From Alphaproteobacteria bacterium (GTDB lineage Bacteria > Myxococcota_A > UBA796 > GCA-2862545): DNA of 64,000 bases. Shown piece after piece: positions 25,853 to 33,538 of this stretch. The stretch is from contig JACKEP010000017.1 in the NCBI GenBank assembly GCA_020632915.1, positions 1 through 64,000 on the forward strand, written 5' to 3'. A program made the position numbers and the translations under genes. The first letter of the stretch is position 1, and every line of letters starts with the position of its first letter. The notes beneath the pieces were generated by a model. It was not told the origin of the DNA. It did no database searches and saw nothing but the letters and a program-made list of their open reading frames with translations.

Positions 25853-27864
25853 CGCGGCTCCGGCACGGCGTGGAGGAAGGCGTCGGAGGTGACCAGGTCG
25901 AGCAGCACGCCGCGCAGGCCCCCGGCCTCCGGATCGATATCGGTGAGCTCGGCGTCGGCCGGGCTCCGGCCGAGCCCGTAGGTGGCGAGCTGGCGCACGA
26001 CGCACGCCCCGAACCGGTCGTCGGCCGCGAGGGCTGCCGCGAGCTCGCGCGCACCGTACAGATCGACCCCGCCCGGCAGCGTGGCGCTGGCGTCGACGAG
26101 CGCGCCGCTCGGGTAGGCCGTCCGCCACGCGCCGATCTCGTCGAAGTGCTCCAGCGCCAGCCCCATGGGGTCGATCTGCGCGTGGCAGGCGATGCACGAC
26201 GGGTTGGTCTGGTGCAGGTTCGCCGCCTCGCGGGGATCGTCGACGTCGGGTGCGCGAGGGATGTCGGCCGGCGGCGGCTCGGGCGGGTCGCACAGCAGCT
26301 GGGACAGCACCCAGGCACCCCGGCGCACCACCGACGTGCGCGCCGGCTGGGAGGTGGCCGCGAGCACCCCGGCCATCCCGAGCACGCCCCCGCGGTCGAC
26401 CCCGGACAGGTCGACGTCGTCGCCGGGGCCGGGAAGGCCGTAGAGCGCGTCGAGCGGAGCCTGCACGTGCCCGCGCGACGCCAGCAGCAGGTCGGTGACG
26501 GGGAGGTCGTCGTCGACCGCGCGGGTGAACAGCGCCTCGACCTCGGCCACCATCGCGTCGGTGAGCGCCTCGTTCCACGCCGGGTGCAACGTGGCGTCGC
26601 GGGCCGACGGCGCGACGCGCTGCGTCCACAGCCACTGGCCGGTGAACCGCGTCACGAATGCGGCCGCGCGTGGATCGGCGAGCATGCGCTCGGCCTGCGG
26701 GCGCACCCAGCTGGCGTCGGTGGCCTGCGCCGCCGCGGCGATGAGCGCGTCGTCGGGCACGCTCGACCACAGGAACCGCGCCAGACGCGCCGCGACGTGG
26801 GACGGGCCCCACGCCTCGTGGCTGCCGCTGGGCTCCAGGCGCACGAGGAAGTGGGGCGACATCAGCAGGCGGACGATGGCGTGCTCCACCGCCTCGGACC
26901 ACGTGCTGCCGGAGGCGTGGGCGGCGACGATCCCGTCCACCAGCACCTGGGCGTCGTCGTCGGTGGCCGGCCATCCCCAGGCCCGGGAGGCCAGCGGCAC
27001 GAACAGCTGCCGCGCGCACGCCTCCCACGCGGAAGGGTCGTCGTCGGGTATGCACACCGCCGCGAGCCGGGTCCACGCCGGGTTGGTGACGCCTTCGCCG
27101 TCCGTGAGCGTGGCGCGCACAGCGCGCACGTGCAGCGCGGCCGGGTTGCCGTTGAGCACCGCCTGCAGGCGGAACAGGTGGGGCCCCGCCTCCAGGTCGC
27201 GCCGCACCACCCAGCCGGGGCCTTCCGCCGCGGACCGTGCGTCGGGAAGCACGTCCAGCGCCTCGGCGCGGTCGTCGATCCACATCCAGGGTCCGCGCGG
27301 CACGGGCGGCGGGGCGTCGTAGCTGCCGACGACGACCACGTCGTAGACGCCGTCGACGGGGACCTGCAGGGTGAGGACGACCGTGCCGCCACCCGCGGCG
27401 AGCGCGACGCCGTCGCCGTCGATCACGCCGTCGGTGCGTTCCACGGCGTCGCTGGTCGCGTCGACCTCGGTGGGGACGTCGGGCCGGGCGACCACCTGCC
27501 GCGCGACGTCTTCGGCCACCCCCATCCACGCCTCGGCGTCGGCGTCGGCGATGGTGAGCGCGTCGGTGAGGTCGTCGAAGCCGTCGTAGACGGGGTCCTC
27601 GGGCAGCAGGTGCACGGGCACGTCGACCCCGAACAGGTCGGCGACCACGCCCCGGTAGAACGCCCGGTGCACGCGCCAGCCGCGCACGCCGGGCGGGCCG
27701 GGATCGACCACCACCGGGGTGTCGTCGACCGGCGTGTCGCTGTCGACGTCCACCGTGTCGACCGTGTCGACCGGAGCGGGCACGTCGGCAGGCGCAGCGT
27801 GGCAGGCGAGCGCCAGGCCCACCCCCACCCACCGCCACGTCCGTCGCGACGCTGCCGCGCGCAT
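25849..27864 (-). CDS. DUF1592-family haem-type lipoprotein (module 1)
   Basis: A 671-residue predicted lipoprotein (WRWVGVGLALAC) with an Asp-Thr linker (VDTVDTVDVDSDTPVDDT). Domains in the planctomycete-type order: DUF1587-like start (HRAFYRGVVADLFGVDV), a carbohydrate-binding-like beta domain (about 170-290), DUF1595 (EACARQLFVPLASRAWG), DUF1592 (AARLARFLWSSVPDDALI), DUF1588 with NPSCIACHAQIDPMGLALEHFD, a CxxCH haem motif, and DUF1585 at the end (DRFGACVVRQLATYGLGR). Function not established; the family is linked to polymer breakdown in the literature only by context. ATG 27864 is set by GGAGG; TACCCT at 27882-27887 is the probable -10. Confidence 0.9.
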   Translation of the reverse strand: MRAAASRRTWRWVGVGLALACHAAPADVPAPVDTVDTVDVDSDTPVDDTPVVVDPGPPGVRGWRVHRAFYRGVVADLFGVDVPVHLLPEDPVYDGFDDLTDALTIADADAEAWMGVAEDVARQVVARPDVPTEVDATSDAVERTDGVIDGDGVALAAGGGTVVLTLQVPVDGVYDVVVVGSYDAPPPVPRGPWMWIDDRAEALDVLPDARSAAEGPGWVVRRDLEAGPHLFRLQAVLNGNPAALHVRAVRATLTDGEGVTNPAWTRLAAVCIPDDDPSAWEACARQLFVPLASRAWGWPATDDDAQVLVDGIVAAHASGSTWSEAVEHAIVRLLMSPHFLVRLEPSGSHEAWGPSHVAARLARFLWSSVPDDALIAAAAQATDASWVRPQAERMLADPRAAAFVTRFTGQWLWTQRVAPSARDATLHPAWNEALTDAMVAEVEALFTRAVDDDLPVTDLLLASRGHVQAPLDALYGLPGPGDDVDLSGVDRGGVLGMAGVLAATSQPARTSVVRRGAWVLSQLLCDPPEPPPADIPRAPDVDDPREAANLHQTNPSCIACHAQIDPMGLALEHFDEIGAWRTAYPSGALVDASATLPGGVDLYGARELAAALAADDRFGACVVRQLATYGLGRSPADAELTDIDPEAGGLRGVLLDLVTSDAFLHAVPEPR

Positions 27865-27881
27865 CGCACCTCCGACGTCCC

Positions 27882-27887
27882 AGGGTA
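27882..27887 (-). promoter_or_regulatory. Extended -10-like box TGC-TACCCT
   Basis: TACCCT preceded by TGC on the minus strand, 17 nt before the ATG at 27864. The leader would be little more than the ribosome binding site. Confidence 0.4.
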
Positions 27888-27938
27888 GCACTGCGGAGAC
27901 CGGCTCCGCATCGTCGGCGGCGGCGCGTCGCCCGACCG

Positions 27939-28364
27939 TCACCCGCGGACGCGGCGACGCAGCCAGCGCCCGTCTCCGGACGCGTGGAAGCCCTGACGCT
28001 GCAGCCAGCCGCTGACCTCAGCACCCCGCGGATGGCGCGGCGACACCCGGTTGAACAGGTAGTTGAGCCCGCGCGTGGCGGCCTCGTGGTCGAGGTGGTC
28101 GAGCGCGAAGGCGCCGATGCCGGTGGTGCGCGCGTCGGGGGCCACCGACAGCAGGATCTCCGCGTCGCCCCACACCGTGTCCATCCACGCGTAGCCGACG
28201 GCGACGCCGTCGCGATCGACGCGGAACCAGTCCCCGGGCAGCACGGCGCCCGGGTGGGTGGGCAGCAGCGTGTCGCCGAACGTGCCGGGCGGCTCCGCAC
28301 CCAGGATCCGCTGCTTGGCGTCGTCCCAGTGGGCGGGCTGCTCGGCGTGCCAGGTCAGGGCCAT
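27939..28364 (-). CDS. GNAT family N-acetyltransferase (small)
   Basis: A 141-residue cytosolic protein of the GNAT fold: DWFRVDRDGVAVGYAWMDTVWGDAEILLSVAPDARTTGIGAFALDHL contains the beta4-turn-alpha3 acetyl-CoA region, here RTTGIGAF. The C-terminal NRVSPRHPRGAEVSGWLQRQGF resembles the substrate-side strand ending in GF. Substrate unknown. ATG 28364 follows GGAGG by seven bases. It is the last gene of a minus-strand run with a DUF6916-like protein, another GNAT and a tail-collar protein, so it may modify a partner made in that run. Confidence 0.75.
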   Translation of the reverse strand: MALTWHAEQPAHWDDAKQRILGAEPPGTFGDTLLPTHPGAVLPGDWFRVDRDGVAVGYAWMDTVWGDAEILLSVAPDARTTGIGAFALDHLDHEAATRGLNYLFNRVSPRHPRGAEVSGWLQRQGFHASGDGRWLRRRVRG

Positions 28365-28403
28365 CGGACCACCTCCTCGGCCAGCATCGCACACCTGCCG
28401 CGG

Positions 28404-28712
28404 TCAGCCCACGTCGGCGGTGTACATCACGCCCCGGTCGTCGACGCCGCGTGGCACGAGGAACACGTGCACCTCCCCGAGGTCGTCGTGCACCAGGGCG
28501 TACGTGGCTCCGGCCAACACCGGCTCGGCGGGGCCGAAGAACACGAGCTCGTAGGGCTCCACACCGGTGGGCCCGGGTCCGCGCGGAGACCGCACCACCT
28601 GGGCGAGCCGCAACGGGAGGGGCTCACCGGTCGTGCGCAGGCCGAACGTGGCGTCGACGAGGTCCTCCCACAGGTCGCGATGGGGGAACCGGGGCACGTC
28701 GGACGGGCTCAT
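28404..28712 (-). CDS. DUF6916-like small protein
   Basis: A 102-residue protein whose C-terminal half, VEPYELVFFGPAEPVLAGATYALVHDDLGEVHVFLVP, matches the pattern of the DUF6916 family (beta-rich; FxLxFxGP...LpqGTYxLxHpxLGxxxLFLVP). Proteins of this family are frequently encoded next to phage tail-collar/microcystin-dependent proteins, as here. Function unknown. The ATG overlaps the stop of the upstream GNAT gene in ATGA, with GGAGG eight bases upstream. Confidence 0.7.
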   Translation of the reverse strand: MSPSDVPRFPHRDLWEDLVDATFGLRTTGEPLPLRLAQVVRSPRGPGPTGVEPYELVFFGPAEPVLAGATYALVHDDLGEVHVFLVPRGVDDRGVMYTADVG

Positions 28713-29164
28713 GGGTCGGACCTCCAGCACATCGCGACGTACAGCGACGTCCCGTCGTCGTCGACCGGCACCCAGCCGAGCCGCGTGTACAGCGCCCGCG
28801 CCCGATCGTTGTCCCGCGCGACCCGCAGGCGCGCCGCCCCGCCGCGCGCCGCCACGAGCCGTTGCTCTCCGCGCAGCAGCCAGGTGCACAGGCCGCGGGA
28901 CTGGTGCGCGGGCAGCACGTCGAGCTGCACGAGGTCGCGGTCGTCGCCGTCGTCACGGCTGACGTACACGGCGACCGGTGCGTCGCCGACACACACCACC
29001 TCGGCGGCGGCGCCGCGCCCGTCCCAGCCGGCGAGGCGCGCCGTCACCTGCTGGTCGGCCAACATCTCCCGCAGGCCGGGCGGCAGCGCTGCCCAACGCA
29101 ACGCGACCTCCAGCGCGACGAGGAAGCCGCGGTCGGCCGCGACGAGCGCGCGGCGCGTCCACAC
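28709..29164 (-). CDS. GNAT family N-acetyltransferase
   Basis: A 151-residue protein. After about 65 residues of poorly conserved sequence comes the GNAT core: APVAVYVSRDD, VQLDVLPAHQSRGLCTWLLRGEQRLV with the acetyl-CoA pyrophosphate loop QSRGLC, and LRVARDNDRARALYTRLGWVPV, the typical N..A..LY...GF/W motif. Substrate unknown. The GTG start at 29164 has only a weak ribosome binding site and lies 10 nt after the tail-collar gene. Downstream it overlaps the DUF6916-like gene. Confidence 0.8.
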   Translation of the reverse strand: MWTRRALVAADRGFLVALEVALRWAALPPGLREMLADQQVTARLAGWDGRGAAAEVVCVGDAPVAVYVSRDDGDDRDLVQLDVLPAHQSRGLCTWLLRGEQRLVAARGGAARLRVARDNDRARALYTRLGWVPVDDDGTSLYVAMCWRSDP

Positions 29165-29173
29165 CGAGCGCGC

Positions 29174-29659
29174 CTAGCTGCGCGACGGGAAGATGCCGAC
29201 GAGCGCGATGATGAACGTCACCGCCTGGTAGGGCGACCGGGTCTCGACCGGGATGTTGCCACCGACCGACGTGGTGTCGCGCATGGCCGGCGGATCCGCC
29301 CGCCCCGTGGCCGACGCGAACGGGCCCGTGGTGGACGACGTGCCCGGCGGCACGACGGGGAGCTGGTGGGTGTGGGCGGGCAGGTTGGACACGCTCAGGG
29401 TGACCCGCTCGGCCCCGCTGGACTCGCCGAGCGTGACCTGCGACAGCCCGGGGCCGTGCCCCCAGTGGATCGCGGCGCGGCCGCGCAGGTCGGGCAGCGC
29501 GAACGTGGTGCGACCGTCGCCACCGTAGGTGGTGCCGAGGATCGAGAACAGCGCCGAGTACTGGGAGATCGGGAGCAGCTGGCCGTCGCAGAGCGCCCAC
29601 CCGCGGGGGGCGAAGTTGCCGCCGAACTGGACGATCATGCCAAGAAGCGGGTCGGACAT
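29174..29659 (-). CDS. Phage tail-collar domain (microcystin-dependent-like) protein
   Basis: A 161-residue protein with the tail-collar pattern GMIVQFGGNFAPRGWALCDGQLLPISQYSALFSILGTTYGGDGRTTFALPDLRGRAA, followed by NLPAHTHQ and a C-terminal IPVETRSPYQAVTFIIALVGIFPSRS. This is the MdpB/Mcp architecture, related to the collar of short tail fibres and found in many free-living bacteria outside prophages. No other phage gene is present. It heads the run collar-GNAT-DUF6916-GNAT. ATG follows GGAGCCCCC. Confidence 0.92.
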   Translation of the reverse strand: MSDPLLGMIVQFGGNFAPRGWALCDGQLLPISQYSALFSILGTTYGGDGRTTFALPDLRGRAAIHWGHGPGLSQVTLGESSGAERVTLSVSNLPAHTHQLPVVPPGTSSTTGPFASATGRADPPAMRDTTSVGGNIPVETRSPYQAVTFIIALVGIFPSRS

Positions 29660-29755
29660 GGGGGCTCCGGGAAAGCGCGTGGGGCGGGAGAAGGGCCACG
29701 CACGCGGCGTGGCGGGAGACGAAGCGACCGCGCGCGACGCGGCCGCGAGACGGGA

Positions 29756-30436
29756 TCAGGCGGTGCGCAGCGCGACGACGCGATCGAGATCGGTGGCGCG
29801 GGCGGTGCGCCAGCCGTCGATCACCACGCGCCGCGGGAGGCGGAGCGCGTCGTCGCCGTAGGTGGTGGCGAGCGCGCCGTCGGCATCGAACACCGCGATG
29901 CGGCCGTGGCCGGTGTCGGCGACGTGGACGCGGTCGCGGGCGTCGACCGCGACGCCCGTGGGGTAGTTCAGGCCGTCACGAGCGCCGGGGGCGGAGGCCA
30001 CACCGAACGCCACGGCACGCGACGGCGCCTCGAAGCGGAGCAGGCGGTGGTTGCCCGGGTCGGCCGCCCAGACGCGTCCGCGCGCGTCGACGGCGAGGCC
30101 GCGCACGCTGGACAGGCTGGCGCCGGCGGCCTCGGTGATGCAGGTGACGACGGTGCCGTCGTCGGCGAGCACGACGATGCGGTGGTTGCCGCGGTCGGCG
30201 ACCCACACCTGGCCGAGCGCGTCGACCACGGCGGCCTCGGGGTGCTCGAAGCGACCCACGGCCTGCCCGCGCCCACCGACCGTCCACACCACCCGGCGCC
30301 CGTCACGACGGGTGACCGTGTGCGCGGCGCGATCGACGCGCACGTCGACGCTGGAGGCTCGGGCCACACCCAGGGCAGGCACGGTGACGGCTGCGGCCGA
30401 CAGGCCGGCGCCGATGAGGAAGTCGCGACGTCGCAC
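29756..30436 (-). CDS. NHL-repeat protein with Tat signal
   Basis: A 226-residue protein with a twin-arginine signal (RRRDFLIGAGLSAAAV). The mature part contains three or four NHL-type blades: EAAVVDALGQVWVADRGNHRIVV, GLAVDARGRVWAADPGNHRLLRF and GVAVDARDRVHVADTGHGRIAVF. It probably folds as a small propeller in the periplasm and binds a protein or sugar. GTG at 30436 follows GAGG by six bases. The leader contains a strong hairpin (30452-30479). Confidence 0.8.
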   Translation of the reverse strand: MRRRDFLIGAGLSAAAVTVPALGVARASSVDVRVDRAAHTVTRRDGRRVVWTVGGRGQAVGRFEHPEAAVVDALGQVWVADRGNHRIVVLADDGTVVTCITEAAGASLSSVRGLAVDARGRVWAADPGNHRLLRFEAPSRAVAFGVASAPGARDGLNYPTGVAVDARDRVHVADTGHGRIAVFDADGALATTYGDDALRLPRRVVIDGWRTARATDLDRVVALRTA

Positions 30437-30451
30437 GCATCACCTCGTCCA

Positions 30452-30479
30452 GTCCCGAACACGGTCGCGTGCCCGGGAC
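30452..30479. other. Hairpin in the leader of the NHL-repeat gene
   Basis: GTCCCG (30452-30457) pairs with 30474-30479 and an inner CACG-GTCG-CGTG closes on a tetraloop, giving 10 bp with a small internal loop, 16 nt before the GTG at 30436. It may be a terminator for the upstream lipoprotein gene or a leader structure; no T-run follows. Confidence 0.4.
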
Positions 30480-30620
30480 GCATACGCAACCACGTAGACC
30501 GAGGACCCGCTTGCGACAGGGACATCCGGGCGGCCCAGACCAAGCGGTACCGGGGGTCGGGCGGGGCGCAGCACGCCGACGGAACCACCGCGCCCGGACC
30601 GTCCCCGGCGTTGAACCAAG

Positions 30621-32018
30621 CTATCGACAGTCGCGGTCGCCGACCTCGACCACCGGCCCCCAGGTGGCCAGCGGAGGACACCACGTCACGTCACCGCCTG
30701 CGTTGGCGTCGGTACCGCTGCCGAAGGCGACGTCCTCGAACCGGACCGCCCAGTGCTCGGCGACGGAGACCGCGGGGTCGACGGTGAGGTTGCGCGCGAC
30801 GTTGCCGCGCAGCCACGACGCGGTGCTCGTCCACAGTTCGCCGTGACCGAGGCGCACGGCGGCGCCCTGGGACCGGCTGCCGACCACGTCCACGTCGACC
30901 ATGCGCAGGTCGACCTGACCGCTCGACGACACGCCGATCGCCGCCGCCGCCGATCCCTCCCCGCGATCGAAGCGATCGGCGAACAGCCCGACGCGCACGT
31001 TGAAACCGGCGAGCTCGAGCACCTCGTCGGCACGCAGGCCCTGCCACTGGTTGCCGATGCTGGCGAAGTGGCAGGGTGCGCGTCCGAGCCATCGCACCAC
31101 CGAGCTCGTCGTGGCCATCTCCTCCCACACGTTGTCCGACAGCACGGTGAGGCCGCCACCGATCACGGGCGACGCCAGATCGAGGCCCCCGCGGGCGGAC
31201 ACGGACCCGGGCAGCCACCGGTTCTGGGCCACGACCACCCGGCCGATGGTGCCCTGCAGGGTGCGCGACGTGGCCGGCTCCATGGTGCTGCGGGCGAGGA
31301 TCAGCTCGGCGCCGAGGCTCGACACCAGCCCCGCATTGCCCGACCTGACGACGAGATCGACCAGCCACACGCGGCTGCCGTAGTCGCCGAGCGCGAGGGC
31401 CTCATCGACCCTGAGCCCCGCCATCGCGAAGACGGCGTCGCGTGCGACCAGGAACCCACCCGCGTCCGCGCCCACCGTAGGAAGCGACCCGACCACCATC
31501 GGCCCGAGGTACCAGCGGCGCCCTTCCGGCACGGTCATCGACACGGACACCCTGCCCGGACACAGCAGCACGATCCCGTCGCCGACGGGATCGAACAGCG
31601 CGTCGACGTCGGTCATCGCCGCGCCGTCCCGCCAGCCGATCACACCGGCGGGGCATGGCTCGACGCCGGGCGTGGTCCAGGCGGCGCGCGCGTCGTCCAG
31701 CGTGGTCAGCACCCCCTCCAGCGTCGCGGAGGCCTCGGCGAGCGCCTGCGCGGCCTCCCACCAGAGCGGCTCGTCCGGGTACGACACCGACGGCCAGAGC
31801 CGCACCGACGCAGGGTCGGGCGTGTCCTCGGTGTCGGTGTGGTCGGTGTCGTGGGTGTCGGTGTCGACGCCGTCCGTGTCGTCCACGTCGGTGTCCACGC
31901 CGTCGCTGTCGCTGTCCGGAAGGTCCGTGGTGTCGCTGTCGACCGCGTCCTTGGCGGGCTCCGCACGACACGCGGCGAGGGCGATCATCGCCACGGACAC
32001 GACCCCGTGAATGCGCAT
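30621..32018 (-). CDS. Tandem paralogue lipoprotein, fifth and last of array
   Basis: A 465-residue predicted lipoprotein (signal ending MIALAAC) with a long Asp-Thr linker. It then carries the array's shared pattern: LWPSVSYPDEPLWWEAAQALAEA (helical), WRDGAAMTDVDALF, IVLLCPG and a long run of short beta-strands (VWLVDLVVRSGN, RVVVAQNRW, LTVLSDNVWEE, FASIGNQW, LRMVDVDVV) typical of a right-handed beta-helix. The end reads GTDANAGGDVTWCPPL with a final Cys. Cys in CPAG and LLCPG may form a disulphide. Function unknown. ATG 32018 sits right behind GGGGGAGG, and TACGCT at 32036-32041 is the probable -10, so it has its own promoter. Confidence 0.75.
   Translation of the reverse strand: MRIHGVVSVAMIALAACRAEPAKDAVDSDTTDLPDSDSDGVDTDVDDTDGVDTDTHDTDHTDTEDTPDPASVRLWPSVSYPDEPLWWEAAQALAEASATLEGVLTTLDDARAAWTTPGVEPCPAGVIGWRDGAAMTDVDALFDPVGDGIVLLCPGRVSVSMTVPEGRRWYLGPMVVGSLPTVGADAGGFLVARDAVFAMAGLRVDEALALGDYGSRVWLVDLVVRSGNAGLVSSLGAELILARSTMEPATSRTLQGTIGRVVVAQNRWLPGSVSARGGLDLASPVIGGGLTVLSDNVWEEMATTSSVVRWLGRAPCHFASIGNQWQGLRADEVLELAGFNVRVGLFADRFDRGEGSAAAAIGVSSSGQVDLRMVDVDVVGSRSQGAAVRLGHGELWTSTASWLRGNVARNLTVDPAVSVAEHWAVRFEDVAFGSGTDANAGGDVTWCPPLATWGPVVEVGDRDCR
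31821..31945. repeat. GGTGTC-type tract coding an Asp-Thr linker
   Basis: Imperfect GGTGTC/CGTGTC units encode VDSDTTDLPDSDSDGVDTD and the TDTHDTDHTDTED stretch of the lipoprotein ending at 30621. Confidence 0.75.
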
Positions 32019-32035
32019 GCCTCCCCCCGCCGAGG

Positions 32036-32041
32036 AGCGTA
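32036..32041 (-). promoter_or_regulatory. -10-like box TACGCT
   Basis: TACGCT on the minus strand 18 nt before the ATG at 32018 and directly before its GGGGGAGG. Confidence 0.4.
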
Positions 32042-32080
32042 CCCCACGGGAGCCTGCGTCCGTCGCGAAGCGTGCGCGGC

Positions 32081-33538
32081 TCACGGTGCGTCCACCGAGC
32101 AGGTCGACACGGTCACCACCACGCTGTCGGCGCCGGCGAGCGGTCCGCAGTTGATCGCGTCCCCGCCCGCGTTGGCGTCTCCGCCGGTACCGAAGTCGAC
32201 GTGCTCCAGCGTCGCGGTCCATCCGTACCGCACCGCCACGGCCGGCGCCGAGGTGGCGTTGCCGGCGATCCGCCCGCGGAGCCACGTCGCATCGTTCGTG
32301 CCTTCCATGGGTCCCGTGAACAGCACGGCGTGCTGCAGGTCGGTGTTGTCGACCACGTCCACGTCCACCGCGCGAAACGACGACCCCGCCGTCCACGACG
32401 TCACGAACATCGCGGTCCCCCCGGACAGCTCACCGAACGCGAACCTGTCGGCGAACACCCCGACCGAGGCGGCGTCCCCCTCCACCCGCAGCAAGGAGCC
32501 GTTGGCGAGCAAGGGGTTGCCCTGCCAACGGTTCGCGAGCGAGACCAGCGTGCCCACCGAGCGGGCCGAGCCCCAGGCGAACACGGCGCGCTGGGCACCG
32601 CTGCCGGTCAGATCGTTGTCGGCCAGCACGGTCAGCGCATCCGCGGCATCGACGGCCGTGCCCGCGACCAGGTTCCAGGTGGCGACGGCACCGGTGTCCA
32701 CGCGGTTCTGCGCGAACACGTGGCGAGGCGCGACGGTCGCGTACAGGGCACCGCCCGTGCCGGTCACCGTGGTGCGGACGACGTCGAGGGTGTCGACGGC
32801 GCCGCCCGGCGCCACGAGCGAGCCGTTGGCGATCAGGTCGACGTCGACGTCCACGAGCGACAGGCGCGCCGCACCGGACGGCAGCCACACCGGGCGCGTG
32901 GCGTCCACGAACACGGTCACGCCGGCGACGGTCAGCTGGGTGTCGCCCGTCAGCGCACCGTGCACGGCGTCGCTGCGGATCGCGGCCCGCTGGCCCCACC
33001 GCACCGGGCCCACGCGGGCCTGCTGGCCCCGCCGCGACAGCGTCGGCTGACGGTACAACCCCGGGCACAGCAGCAGGACGGCGGGGTCAGGATCGGCGTC
33101 GATGGCCACGTCGACGGACAGGAAGCCCGCGCCGTCCCGCCACACCCGGGGACCCAGCGCGCACGGTGCGGGCACCGTGGCGGCGAGGTCGTCCTGCGCC
33201 GCCTGGATCGCGTCGAGGTCGGCCTGCAGGCGCACCTGGGCGTCGGCGAGTGCGTCCGCCGCGCGCTGCCAGAGCGGCTCGTCGGTGTAGGTGACGCTGG
33301 GGGTCAGGTCCAGCGCCACGGCGCGCGGCACGGGCGCGTCGGTGTCCACGGGCACCGTGTCCGAGTCCTCGTCGGTGTCGACGGTGTCGACACCGTCCGT
33401 GTCGGTGTCGGTGTCGGATCCGCCTGGGTGCGTGTCCACGCGGTCCGTGTCGACAGCCCCTGCCGTCGTGTCCTTCGTCGGCGCGCACGCCGCCCCGGTC
33501 GCGACCAGCGCGACGCTGACAAGGAACAGGGACCTCAC
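32081..33538 (-). CDS. Tandem paralogue lipoprotein, fourth of array
   Basis: A 485-residue predicted lipoprotein (VRSLFLVSVALVATGAAC) with an Asp-Thr linker (SDTDTDTDGVDTVDTDED). Shared blocks: LDLTPSVTYTDEPLWQRAADALADAQ, a helical LQADLDAIQAAQDDL, VWRDGAGFLSVDVAI, AVLLLCPGLYRQPTL, GPVRWGQ, then beta-helix-like rungs (LTVAGVTVFVDAT, LSLVDVDVDLIANGS, LDVVRTTVTGTG, LTVLADNDLTG) and GGDANAGGDAINCGPL near the end. It is closest to the second member (35019), with which it shares AIRSD, LTxDTQLTVAGVT and the VVVTVSTC ending. The GTG overlaps the upstream stop in GTGA, so it is co-translated with the third member. Confidence 0.78.
   Translation of the reverse strand: MRSLFLVSVALVATGAACAPTKDTTAGAVDTDRVDTHPGGSDTDTDTDGVDTVDTDEDSDTVPVDTDAPVPRAVALDLTPSVTYTDEPLWQRAADALADAQVRLQADLDAIQAAQDDLAATVPAPCALGPRVWRDGAGFLSVDVAIDADPDPAVLLLCPGLYRQPTLSRRGQQARVGPVRWGQRAAIRSDAVHGALTGDTQLTVAGVTVFVDATRPVWLPSGAARLSLVDVDVDLIANGSLVAPGGAVDTLDVVRTTVTGTGGALYATVAPRHVFAQNRVDTGAVATWNLVAGTAVDAADALTVLADNDLTGSGAQRAVFAWGSARSVGTLVSLANRWQGNPLLANGSLLRVEGDAASVGVFADRFAFGELSGGTAMFVTSWTAGSSFRAVDVDVVDNTDLQHAVLFTGPMEGTNDATWLRGRIAGNATSAPAVAVRYGWTATLEHVDFGTGGDANAGGDAINCGPLAGADSVVVTVSTCSVDAP

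Noticed and set aside
29174..29659. Prophage remnant suggested by the tail-collar protein
   Set aside because: No integrase, capsid, portal, terminase or lysis gene lies nearby; free-standing collar proteins are common in bacterial genomes.
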